A program made the position numbers and the translations under genes. This document shows, in pieces, positions 29,156-37,370 of a DNA stretch of 64,000 bases (the first letter of the stretch is position 1; the number at the start of each line of letters is the position of its first letter). This DNA is from Serratia sp. PL17 (lineage in GTDB: Bacteria > Pseudomonadota > Gammaproteobacteria > Enterobacterales > Enterobacteriaceae). The notes beneath the pieces are model-generated. The model ran no database searches. It was not told where the DNA came from and worked only from the letters and a program-made list of their open reading frames with translations. The stretch covers positions 1 through 64,000 of the forward strand of contig NZ_JAFIBY010000003.1 of NCBI RefSeq assembly GCF_017832355.1, in the 5' to 3' direction.

Positions 29156-30163
29156 ATGGGTATTGATCTTCCGTTGATTTGGTTTGTGATCATTGTGTTC
29201 AGCACCATGATGTACGTGGTAATGGACGGTTTTGATTTGGGCATCGGCATCCTGTTCCCGTGGGTTAAGGACAGCGGTGACCGCGATGTGATGATGAACA
29301 CCGTCGCCCCGGTATGGGACGGCAACGAAACCTGGCTGGTCCTGGGCGGTGCGGCACTGTTTGGTGCCTTCCCGCTGGCCTACGCCGTGATCCTCGACGC
29401 ACTGGCTATTCCGCTCACCCTGATGCTGTTCGGGTTAATCTTTCGCGGTGTGGCCTTTGAGTTTCGCTTTAAAGCCCGGCCAGAAAAGCGCCACATTTGG
29501 GACAAGGCATTTATTTGGGGGTCGATCTTTGCCACCTTCAGCCAGGGGGTGGTGGTCGGGGCCATTATTAACGGCTTCCCGGTCAACGGCCGTACCTATG
29601 CCGGTGGCGCACTCGACTGGCTGACGCCGTTCGCGCTGTTTTGCGGGCTGGGGCTGGTGGTGACTTATGCGTTACTCGGCTGCACCTGGCTGGTGATGAA
29701 AACGGCCGGCGCCCTACAGGCGCGTATGTATTGGTTGGCAACGCCGCTGCTGGTGATCCTGCTGCTGGTATTGGCCGTCGTCAGTATCTGGACGCCCATT
29801 GCTCACCCGGAAATCGCCACACGCTGGTTCACGTTACCTAACCTGTTTGTGCTGCTGCCAGTGCCTATATTGGTGCTGCTTAGCGCCTGGGGCATCCGGC
29901 ATGGGGTGAAAAATGCCGCGCATTACTCGCCGTTCTTGCTCACCCTGCTGCTGGTATTTCTGGGGCTGAGCGGATTGGGCATCAGCATTTGGCCACTGTT
30001 GATTCCGCCGTCCATCACCCTGTGGCAAGCCGCTGCGCCACCGCAAAGCCTCGGTTTTATGTTGGTGGGGGCGCTCTTTATCATTCCGATTATTTTGGTT
30101 TATACCTTCTGGAGCTACTACGTGTTCCGCGGCAAGGTCAGCCATGAACATGGCTATCACTGA
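29156..30163 (+). CDS. cioB: Cyanide-insensitive-type bd oxidase subunit II
   Basis: The 335-residue membrane protein starts MGIDLPLIWFVIIVF and has MDGFDLGIGILFPW and WDGNETWLVLGGAALFGAFPLAY, hallmarks of CydB/CioB. It is the second subunit of the quinol oxidase and starts two bases after cioA stops. Length is shorter than CydB (379), in line with the Cio branch. Confidence 0.93.
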   Translation: MGIDLPLIWFVIIVFSTMMYVVMDGFDLGIGILFPWVKDSGDRDVMMNTVAPVWDGNETWLVLGGAALFGAFPLAYAVILDALAIPLTLMLFGLIFRGVAFEFRFKARPEKRHIWDKAFIWGSIFATFSQGVVVGAIINGFPVNGRTYAGGALDWLTPFALFCGLGLVVTYALLGCTWLVMKTAGALQARMYWLATPLLVILLLVLAVVSIWTPIAHPEIATRWFTLPNLFVLLPVPILVLLSAWGIRHGVKNAAHYSPFLLTLLLVFLGLSGLGISIWPLLIPPSITLWQAAAPPQSLGFMLVGALFIIPIILVYTFWSYYVFRGKVSHEHGYH

Positions 30164-30177
30164 TGAGGGAAGAAACT

Positions 30178-30321
30178 ATGCAGGATAAAACCTCACCCGC
30201 CCCTTGGTGGAAACGCATCGGCTGGCTGGTCGTGATCTGGAGTGCCAGCGTGCTGGGGCTGTTTGCAGTCGCGTCGATGTTCCGGCTGTTGATGAATGCT
30301 GCGGGCATGAGAACGCATTAA
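30178..30321 (+). CDS. Small bd-oxidase-associated membrane protein (DUF2474-like, 47 aa)
   Basis: This 47-codon frame (MQDKTSPAPWWKRIGWLV...) starts 14 bases after cioB, with GAGGGA upstream. It has one transmembrane helix (IGWLVVIWSASVLGLFAVASMF) and the PWWKRxGWLVxIWxxSV pattern of the DUF2474 proteins that accompany CioAB, comparable in role to CydX. It is probably a third subunit stabilising the oxidase. Its short length makes it easy to miss. Confidence 0.8.
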   Translation: MQDKTSPAPWWKRIGWLVVIWSASVLGLFAVASMFRLLMNAAGMRTH

Positions 30322-30339
30322 CCCAGGCGCTGTCTGGCA

Positions 30340-30365
30340 AGCGTGGGCGGTAAAATGCCCACGCT
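30340..30365. terminator. Bidirectional stem-loop between cio operon and desaturase operon
   Basis: AGCGTGGGC and GCCCACGCT form a perfect 9-base-pair stem with an 8-base loop between the convergent operons. No long T run follows on either strand, so strength is uncertain. It ends two bases from the desaturase stop codon. Confidence 0.45.
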
Positions 30366-30367
30366 AA

Positions 30368-31456
30368 TCACTCCCCCGGTTTTCGCCCCATCGCGCTCAG
30401 AAAACGCTGTTGCAAATGCAGCAGCTCCCCCAACGCCAACACCCGATAGTCGATCCCAAAACGCGGCGCCACCTCAGCAATAATGCGGCTCAAGGCCGGG
30501 TAATGCCGGTGACTCCAATGCGGAAACAGGTGGTGTGTCAGATGCAAATTGGCACCGCCCAACCAATAGCCCAACCAACGCGGCCGGGGAAACCAGTCAA
30601 ACGTCGTGGCGAACACATGATGATACCAGCCGTGCGGTAGCGGCCCCTGCGCCGGCGCCTGATAAAACTTCGCCTTGGCCCAATGGGTACCGATAATCAG
30701 CATCACAAACAGCAATGACGAAAGCATCTGGCTCAGCAAATACACCAGCACTAGTTGCCCCACGCCTATCGCTGGCGACAACAGGTAACAGGGTATCGCC
30801 AACGCCAGCAGCACATGCGCGGTTTTGCCCATCAAAAACACACTCCAGCCACGGATCCCCCGTTGCGCCATTCGTGCCGCGACCCGGGTTCTTCCCGCCC
30901 GATCCAGCCAATCGAACAACCAGATGTAATACGGGAAGGTCATTGCAGCCACCAGCGGCCAGTAAAAACGTTGAGCACGCATAAAAGGCCGCCAATGCTG
31001 AAATGGCGTCTGACGCAGCACGCCGTTGGCGTCGATATCGGGATCGTAATGCTCTATGTTGTTGTGTGCATGATGAAAAATAACGTGCCGCACCCGCCAG
31101 CAATCAGGATCTAATCCCAGTGGAATGCTCACCAGGCAATTCAGCCAGCGATTGGCCCACGGCTGCCTGAAAAATGCGTTATGCGACGCATCATGAACCA
31201 CGTTTACCGTGAGGAACATTCCAATAAAAATAAAACCGAAGTAACAGGCAAAAAACGCCCAAAGGTTGTGTTGTTGCAGGCTCAGGCCATAACAAAACGC
31301 ACACAGCGCCAGCAGTAGCAACACCTTGGCCAACATGCCCCTATCCGCAAAACGGTGGTCGCGGTTTTCGGCCAGGTAATGCTGTGCAGCCTGCATCAAT
31401 GCACGATGCAGGCCAGAGTCATCACGCTGAAAAGCCAGCGGGCGCAACGCGGTCAT
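30368..31456 (-). CDS. Membrane fatty acid desaturase (second paralogue)
   Basis: The 362-residue membrane protein has the three histidine boxes of acyl desaturases that hold the di-iron site: HDASH at about 88-92, RHVIFHHAHNN at about 125-135, and HLTHHLFPHWSHRHY near 300. Four transmembrane helices frame them. It closely resembles its neighbour at 31453, so the pair is a tandem duplication. It is last in the eight-gene lipid operon and overlaps the previous gene by four bases. Desaturase, acetylenase and hydroxylase activities all share this fold, so the reaction is not fixed. Confidence 0.88.
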   Translation of the reverse strand: MTALRPLAFQRDDSGLHRALMQAAQHYLAENRDHRFADRGMLAKVLLLLALCAFCYGLSLQQHNLWAFFACYFGFIFIGMFLTVNVVHDASHNAFFRQPWANRWLNCLVSIPLGLDPDCWRVRHVIFHHAHNNIEHYDPDIDANGVLRQTPFQHWRPFMRAQRFYWPLVAAMTFPYYIWLFDWLDRAGRTRVAARMAQRGIRGWSVFLMGKTAHVLLALAIPCYLLSPAIGVGQLVLVYLLSQMLSSLLFVMLIIGTHWAKAKFYQAPAQGPLPHGWYHHVFATTFDWFPRPRWLGYWLGGANLHLTHHLFPHWSHRHYPALSRIIAEVAPRFGIDYRVLALGELLHLQQRFLSAMGRKPGE

Positions 31457-32535
31457 GGCTGCCCCATCCGGCGTAAGAATTTCTGTTGCTGCGCCAGCAG
31501 CTCAGTGTAACCAATGCAGCGATAGTCCATACCATGCTGTGCCGCCAGCTGCGCCACTATGGCCGCCAGCGCCGGATAATGCCGGTGATTCCAACCGGGG
31601 AACAGATGATGGGTCAGATGATAATTCAACCCGCCGGTCAGATGCCGTAACGCACGCGGCGAGGTTTCCCAATCGCACGCGGTAGCAAAATTGTGTCGGT
31701 ACCAGCCGTGCGGCATGCTTTCGCCTTCCGGCACCGCGTAAAACTCAGCCTGCGCCCAATGGGTGCCCAACAACAAAAACACCACCAACAGTGAGGCACA
31801 CATCTGACTGAGTGCATAAGCCAGCAGAACCCATTGCCAACTGATGCCGTTTTGTTGACACAACACCAGCGGTACGGCCAGCACCAGCAGCAGGTGGCCA
31901 ATCTTGCACAGGATAAACACGGCCCAACCGCCGCGCCCCGGTAAAATATTCTTCTCATGCAAGGGGGTTTTCCCCATGCGATCCGACCAGTCAAAAATCC
32001 AGGCGATATAGGGCAGCGAGAGTGCGGCAATCACCGGCCAATACAGATGCTGATAGCGCATGTGTTTACGCCAGCGTTGAAACGGCGTTTGGCGAAAGAA
32101 GCCATTTTCCTCGGTATCCAAATCGTAATGTTCAACATTGGCATAAACGTGGTGATACTCCACGTGCCGCACGCGCCAATAATCCGGATCCACCCCCAGC
32201 GGCAACGTGACTAACCGCCCTACCAGCCGGTTGGCCCAAGGGCTGCGCAAAAAGGCATTATGCGAAGCATCGTGATTCACATTCACGTTGAGCAACATCC
32301 CCATCATCACAAACAGGAAATAACAGCCGAAAAACGCCCACGGCTGTTGCTGCATCAGACTCAGCACATAAAAAGCGCAGCACAGCACCAGCAGCAGTGC
32401 CGCTTTGGCCAGCCGCCAGCCGTCGGCATAACGGTGGTCGCCCGCCAAATAGGCGTGCGCGGTCTGTTTGAGCGCACGATGAAACGCCTGTTCGCCATCA
32501 GCGGGAAAACGCAGCGGTGGAAGCGTATCAGCCAT
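31453..32535 (-). CDS. Membrane fatty acid desaturase (first paralogue)
   Basis: The 360-residue protein shares with the following gene the same length, topology and histidine boxes: HDASH, RHVEYHHVYANVEHYD and HLTHHLFPGWNHRHY. It is an integral-membrane di-iron oxygenase acting on acyl chains. The gene overlaps its upstream neighbour by eight bases (ATGGCTGA) and its downstream neighbour by four. Two desaturases in one operon suggest sequential double bonds or a conversion of a double to a triple bond. Confidence 0.88.
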   Translation of the reverse strand: MADTLPPLRFPADGEQAFHRALKQTAHAYLAGDHRYADGWRLAKAALLLVLCCAFYVLSLMQQQPWAFFGCYFLFVMMGMLLNVNVNHDASHNAFLRSPWANRLVGRLVTLPLGVDPDYWRVRHVEYHHVYANVEHYDLDTEENGFFRQTPFQRWRKHMRYQHLYWPVIAALSLPYIAWIFDWSDRMGKTPLHEKNILPGRGGWAVFILCKIGHLLLVLAVPLVLCQQNGISWQWVLLAYALSQMCASLLVVFLLLGTHWAQAEFYAVPEGESMPHGWYRHNFATACDWETSPRALRHLTGGLNYHLTHHLFPGWNHRHYPALAAIVAQLAAQHGMDYRCIGYTELLAQQQKFLRRMGQP

Positions 32536-33661
32536 GCGACACCCCAGCCGGGACCGGCTTTTTCGCCCGGCCCCATCCTAATGCCACGCAAACACCGTGC
32601 AGTGCGATAACGGCCATCGCAATTTGCCAATAGCGCTGCGACCACCCGAGATAACCGATGAACAACAGCGGAATACTCAGCGTAATCAGCAACCAGGCAG
32701 CTATCGCCCAGCGATGTCCTTCTGTCATGCCACCCAACGCCATTGACCCAAACGCCAGCAGGACCAACAACGCCATTTGCGGCCAGCTCACGTCACTGTA
32801 GCCGTAGCCGTACTGGTAAACATAACCAATGACCAGCGTAAACAGCAGCATCGCGCCGCTGAACACGCTCAGCGCCGAGCAACGGAAATGCCCCGTTGCC
32901 ACTTTAGGCCGCCAGGACAGGCGTAAGTAACGCAAGAAAGGAAGATTGCTCGCCCAGAACGGATTCGCAGACGGCTTATCGCCGCTGACGCCGTACACAA
33001 AGGGCGTTTCAGGCAGGTTAGGGCAAAAAGTACCGAACAGTTTGTCCCAGAAGATAAAGCTGCCGCCAAAATTTTTGTTCGAATAGGCCATGTCTTTAAC
33101 GTGATGCACCCGATGATGCGCCGGCGTGACCAGGATTTTTTCCAACAAGCCAAGCTTGGGGGTTAGCGCATTATGGTTAAACAGCTGAATGCTGTAGTGC
33201 AGGATAGACACCGTGACAAACACTGACAACGGCACCCCCAGCAGCGCCAATAATAAAAAGAACGGGATTGACGTAAGTGACGAATACCAGGAATTTCGCA
33301 CCCCCAGCGAGAGATTGAAATGCTCCCCCTGGTGATGCACCACATGCACTGCCCACAGTACCCGTAAATAATGGTGCAAGCGGTGCAACCAGTAAAAGCC
33401 GAAGTCCCACGCCAGCAGGGCAAACAGCCACATCAGCACCGGTGGCCAGCTATCCAACAGGCCCAGGCTAAAATGCGCCGCCACGTAGCCATAGCAGGTG
33501 ATCTCCAGCCCGCGAAACAGCCACAGCATGATATGACCGGAGTTCAAATTGAACACCAGATCGTGCCAGTTCACCTGCCGCCGCTGGGCGTACTGCAACA
33601 CCAGCGCCTCGCCAATGACGACAAACAGCATGAACACGATTGACAACGCCAGTTCGCTCAT
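32528..33661 (-). CDS. Sterol desaturase / fatty acid hydroxylase superfamily protein
   Basis: The 377-residue membrane protein belongs to the sterol-desaturase superfamily, with the histidine boxes HRLHH, VVHHQGEHFN and AHHRVHHVKD that bind two irons. Family members hydroxylate or desaturate sterols, ceramides, carotenoids or alkylglycerols; an enterobacterium has no sterols, so a long-chain lipid is more likely. A C-terminal hydrophobic part of 80 residues is additional. It overlaps its neighbours by four and eight bases. Confidence 0.88.
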   Translation of the reverse strand: MSELALSIVFMLFVVIGEALVLQYAQRRQVNWHDLVFNLNSGHIMLWLFRGLEITCYGYVAAHFSLGLLDSWPPVLMWLFALLAWDFGFYWLHRLHHYLRVLWAVHVVHHQGEHFNLSLGVRNSWYSSLTSIPFFLLLALLGVPLSVFVTVSILHYSIQLFNHNALTPKLGLLEKILVTPAHHRVHHVKDMAYSNKNFGGSFIFWDKLFGTFCPNLPETPFVYGVSGDKPSANPFWASNLPFLRYLRLSWRPKVATGHFRCSALSVFSGAMLLFTLVIGYVYQYGYGYSDVSWPQMALLVLLAFGSMALGGMTEGHRWAIAAWLLITLSIPLLFIGYLGWSQRYWQIAMAVIALHGVCVALGWGRAKKPVPAGVSHG

Positions 33662-34278
33662 CCTATTTCTCCTTTGACGGCATTTCGCCGCACGCTATGT
33701 AGGCGCTGCACCACCCAACCGGCAATAAACGCCAACAGAGCCCCACTGACCAGATCAACCAGCAAATGGCGACGCAATTGCAGAATGGAAAACGCGATCG
33801 CCAGTGCCCATAACATGAGCAACGCCGTTCTCACTTTACGCTGCCTATCGCTCAATGCCCACACGGCCAGCACCGTTAGCGTCATGTGAAGCGAGGGCAG
33901 GCAATTTTGCAGTGAATCGACCTGGGTCAAGGCCGCCAGCAGTTGCGAACTTATTCCGTCGCCCTTGTCTTGCGGATACACCAACGTGGTTGGCCACAAC
34001 AGGTATACCGCTCCTGCGCCCACGGCGGCCAATTGCATCGCCGCTCTCAGCCATTTGACCCGCTGAATCGGCGCCAACAGATAGCCGAGCGGGACAATGA
34101 TAAAGAAGGACAGGTACAACCAAATGGCTGACGGGCTAAACGGGATCCAGCGGTCAATTGCCGATGGCGGGAGAACGGTGCCGGTTCCTTGTAGACGATC
34201 GGTTAAAGTATAAACGACGCCCACACATCCCCAGCCCAGCAACATTTGCCACAGCCGGTACACTACCGTCTTCATCAT
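33658..34278 (-). CDS. PAP2-family membrane phosphatase-like protein
   Basis: The 206-residue protein has about five transmembrane helices and the PAP2 motifs LPSLHMTLTVL (PSxH) and SILQLRRHLLVD (R-x-x-H-x-x-x-D, the catalytic histidine and aspartate). PAP2 enzymes remove phosphate from lipid phosphates or act as transferases (as in IPC synthase-like proteins). The first motif, KxxxxxxRP, is not clear, so the activity could be altered. Its four-base overlaps with both neighbours place it firmly in the operon. Confidence 0.75.
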   Translation of the reverse strand: MMKTVVYRLWQMLLGWGCVGVVYTLTDRLQGTGTVLPPSAIDRWIPFSPSAIWLYLSFFIIVPLGYLLAPIQRVKWLRAAMQLAAVGAGAVYLLWPTTLVYPQDKGDGISSQLLAALTQVDSLQNCLPSLHMTLTVLAVWALSDRQRKVRTALLMLWALAIAFSILQLRRHLLVDLVSGALLAFIAGWVVQRLHSVRRNAVKGEIG

Positions 34279-35558
34279 GCACCCGCCCGGCGGATAATCC
34301 GCCTTCTCTTACGATCAAACTGCGGCATCACCGCCTGTACCGTCCGTTGCCACTCCAGATTGGCGATGGCAATGCCCTGCTGTTCAAACAATGCGGCCAG
34401 CTGCGTCTGACAGTGTGCCAACTCGGCCTCGCTACAGTCGGCGATCAGGTGCAATTGCTTCTCACCCTCTTGGATCAGCCGATAATCGCTGGTCAGCGGC
34501 AACGCATTGGCAATCACGCGGCTGCACACGTCGGCAAACACCACCTGCGGCTGTTTAAACTGATTGGGCAACACCAGTTGATCGTCACGCCGCCCTTCGA
34601 TACGCGCAATCGCCATTGAAGGCTGCCCACAAGGACAAGGCTCTGTCTGTTTGACCAACACGTCATCCAGCCGGTAGCGAACAATGGGCTGGGTGCTACG
34701 GGTAAAGTCCGTGATCAACGGTGTAAAACGCTGCGCATCGATCCACTGCGGTTCAATATGCAAGAATTCTTCATTCAGATGCAGAGTGCCGTGCGAACAC
34801 GTGGCGGCCAGGAAGCCCTCAGTGGCCTGATACACCTCCCCCACCACGGGAAAGACCTGCGCAAGCAGACGTCGGTCTTGTTCTTCCAACACCTCCGCCA
34901 CCGAAATCACCTTCTTGACCTCAAGACGAATCTGTTTGGCTAACACCGCCAGCGCCAATGCGCGCAGTACCTGCGCCGGTGCGACAATGATGGTCGGCGC
35001 TTGCTGCTCCAGCCGAGACAGCTGTGGAGTAAAAGGCGCAAAGAGATCGTAAAACGCCAGGCTCAGCCAACGATTGTTCACGCTGTGATACAGGTTGTTG
35101 TCCGCCCGCAGAAACAGCGCAACGCGCTCACCGGCAAACAGACCGTCCGGCAGCATTTTCGCCAGCATGCCTCCGGCCCAAACCTGCTGTTCACGCGGGC
35201 TGACGACAAAAATGCCACGCTGCCCTGATGTTCCCGACGACAGACCGACGCTGTATCTCCCGATTTTCGGCGTAAAATCCCGCTCGGCTTCGCTGCGCTG
35301 CGCGCAGGCCAACAGCGCATCGCGTTGCAACCCGGCCGTGTTCATTTGATCGAACTGCGCCATCATCAACGCCTTGTCCATCTGCGGCCAGGTGGCTATC
35401 GCTTGCCGGTTGAAGCGCCTAAAGTACGGGCTTTTGCTCAAGACGCGCCGAGCGAATCGTTTTAACTGCCTGTTCTGGTATGCCACCAAAGACTGGCGAT
35501 CGGAAAAGGCTAAACGGCGCGCCCGAAAGTAGTGCCACAGTGTCATTAACGGGATCAT
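34275..35558 (-). CDS. Adenylate-forming enzyme, F390 synthetase/PaaK-like
   Basis: The 427-residue protein is a PaaK/CapK-type adenylating enzyme with the phosphate-binding loop SSGTSGQRG (about 107-115) and the later YRLDDVL and RIEGRRDD motifs. Such enzymes activate a carboxylate as acyl-AMP, then pass it to CoA or another acceptor. It has no carrier-protein domain, and there is no ACP gene nearby. In the operon it could charge a free fatty acid, or activate the beta-keto or beta-hydroxy acid made by the KAS III enzyme. It is distinct from OleC. Confidence 0.8.
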   Translation of the reverse strand: MIPLMTLWHYFRARRLAFSDRQSLVAYQNRQLKRFARRVLSKSPYFRRFNRQAIATWPQMDKALMMAQFDQMNTAGLQRDALLACAQRSEAERDFTPKIGRYSVGLSSGTSGQRGIFVVSPREQQVWAGGMLAKMLPDGLFAGERVALFLRADNNLYHSVNNRWLSLAFYDLFAPFTPQLSRLEQQAPTIIVAPAQVLRALALAVLAKQIRLEVKKVISVAEVLEEQDRRLLAQVFPVVGEVYQATEGFLAATCSHGTLHLNEEFLHIEPQWIDAQRFTPLITDFTRSTQPIVRYRLDDVLVKQTEPCPCGQPSMAIARIEGRRDDQLVLPNQFKQPQVVFADVCSRVIANALPLTSDYRLIQEGEKQLHLIADCSEAELAHCQTQLAALFEQQGIAIANLEWQRTVQAVMPQFDRKRRRIIRRAGA

Positions 35559-36361
35559 AAGTCGCCCTCATGGCACAGCAGGATCTCGGCATTGCCACTC
35601 GCCCACAGCTGGTTCAGCCGCTCCAGCGTGCGGTAATAGGCGTTGGCATCCTCCATCACCAGGTTGGCCAACCGTGAAGGCCCGCGCAACTGCTGATAGC
35701 TTAACGGAGACCAGGCGGCGTCGCTGGCGAGCAGAGTCCAGCCGTTATCGGTGAGGATAAACGCACCGATATGGCCGGCAGCGTGTCCCGGCAGATCTAC
35801 CAGCACGATGTGCCCTTCGCTGCCCGGTAACGCATAGCCGCGATCGAAGGGGGCCAGCAGCGCTGGCAGACTGACCTGAGGAAAACTTTCGATAAACGCC
35901 AGGTTTGTCTCAAAGCTTTCTGGGATCAGGCCAGGGATAAAGGCGCGTTTTAATGCGGCAAAGCCGCGCAGCTCACGGGTTTTCCGCCAACCGTCACCGG
36001 AACAGATAAAGTCGAGGTGTGCAAAATCACGCAGCCCGGCGACGTGATCGGCATGAAAATGTGAAACGATTAACGCCTGAATATCATTGGCATCATAGCC
36101 AGCGGCGCGCAATTGTTGCGCCAAGGATGCGTTGGCGTCGAAATACACCGGCGTCATCTGCCGGTAGATACGGAAAATGCCGGACGCTGTCTGCTGCTGG
36201 AAATAATGTGCATAGCCGGTGTCCCACAGCCAACGGCGTTCTCCCACTTCCAGCAGGTAAGCGCGCGCCGGGAATTTGCACACCCGGAACCCGGCGCCAC
36301 GCAGCGCCATACAACCGATGTGGGTACAGTACCCCACTTCAAACACCGTCACCTTAGCCAT
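35555..36361 (-). CDS. Metallo-beta-lactamase-fold hydrolase
   Basis: The 268-residue protein carries the metal-binding motif HFHADH (about 107-112), LPGHAAGHIGAF and a late LCHEGDL histidine, as in lactonases and thioesterases of the MBL fold. It is soluble, with no signal peptide. In this operon it could release or open an acyl thioester, lactone or beta-lactone intermediate. It overlaps the upstream reductase gene by eight bases and the downstream gene by four. Confidence 0.85.
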   Translation of the reverse strand: MAKVTVFEVGYCTHIGCMALRGAGFRVCKFPARAYLLEVGERRWLWDTGYAHYFQQQTASGIFRIYRQMTPVYFDANASLAQQLRAAGYDANDIQALIVSHFHADHVAGLRDFAHLDFICSGDGWRKTRELRGFAALKRAFIPGLIPESFETNLAFIESFPQVSLPALLAPFDRGYALPGSEGHIVLVDLPGHAAGHIGAFILTDNGWTLLASDAAWSPLSYQQLRGPSRLANLVMEDANAYYRTLERLNQLWASGNAEILLCHEGDL

Positions 36362-37370
36362 AGGTCACGCCTCCCTGCTGTTTAAGCCACTCAGCGGTCA
36401 GGCGGATCCCTTCCTGCATCGAATAACGGGGTAAATAGCCCAGTTCTTCGATGGCGCGGGTCGGGCTAAGCGTCATATCGAAATACACCGCTGCCACGCT
36501 ATAACGCGTGAGCAAGGGCTCTTTGCCGGTAAAGCGGGCCAGCAGCTCCAGCCCCCCAGCCAGCACACTCAGCAAGGGATACGGCACAGACTGTAGCCGA
36601 TAATCTACCCCCATCTGCTGACGCAACAACGCATCCAGCATATCCGCCAGCCGCTGCGGTTGGTGGTTTGTGATGTTGTAAACCGCACCGGATGGCAAAC
36701 GGGGCTGGCGGCTCGCCAGATCCATCGCATGCACCACGTTGAGTACAAAGGTCAGATCCAGCCGTGCTTTCCCTCCGCCGGGCAAGCGCAGTACACCGCG
36801 GTCGCGATCCAGCTGTTGCAGCAGACGTGGCACAATCACTCGGTCGTGTGGGCCGAATAAACCTCTCGGGCGCAGAATAACGTAGGTCGTTTGCGGGTAG
36901 CGCGGCACGGCCCCCAGTAACCGCTGTTCCGCGGCATATTTACTGGCCGCGTAATGATTGGCGAAGCGTCGCGCACGGTATCCTTCCTCAACATCTTGAT
37001 GAGGTTTGAAATCGAAATAAATTGCCGGCGTAGAAATATGAATAAAGCGCTGCACGCCGCACGCCCCTGCCGCCTCAGCCAGCTTTTCTGTAGCAACCAC
37101 ATTGGCCTGATAAAACTCGGCCTTGCTGCCCCAAGGGGAGGACTTTGCCGCACAGTGCCATACCCAATCGCAACCCACCATCAGTTGCCGGCACTGTTCC
37201 GCCGTGGCCTGCGTTAAATCCAACGGACTAAACTCGGCCCCCAACTGCCTGAGCTCGTCGCCGGCTTGCTTATCGCGCCCGGTAGCACGCACCTGATAGC
37301 CTGCGTCCAGCAACCCCTGTGCGGCATTGCGGCCCAGCCCACTGGTGGCTCCCGTGACCAACACCTTCAC
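36354..37370 (-). CDS. NAD(P)-dependent epimerase/3-beta-HSD family reductase, OleD-like
   Basis: The 338-residue SDR-extended protein begins with TGATSGLGR (Rossmann glycine motif, residues 6-14) and has the YxxxK catalytic pair in NHYAASKYAAEQ. The layout resembles OleD, which reduces 2-alkyl-3-ketoacids in bacterial olefin synthesis. With a KAS III gene directly upstream, a keto-reduction of the condensation product is the natural role, but this is inference. Overlaps of four and eight bases link it to its neighbours. Confidence 0.85.
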   Translation of the reverse strand: MKVLVTGATSGLGRNAAQGLLDAGYQVRATGRDKQAGDELRQLGAEFSPLDLTQATAEQCRQLMVGCDWVWHCAAKSSPWGSKAEFYQANVVATEKLAEAAGACGVQRFIHISTPAIYFDFKPHQDVEEGYRARRFANHYAASKYAAEQRLLGAVPRYPQTTYVILRPRGLFGPHDRVIVPRLLQQLDRDRGVLRLPGGGKARLDLTFVLNVVHAMDLASRQPRLPSGAVYNITNHQPQRLADMLDALLRQQMGVDYRLQSVPYPLLSVLAGGLELLARFTGKEPLLTRYSVAAVYFDMTLSPTRAIEELGYLPRYSMQEGIRLTAEWLKQQGGVTYG

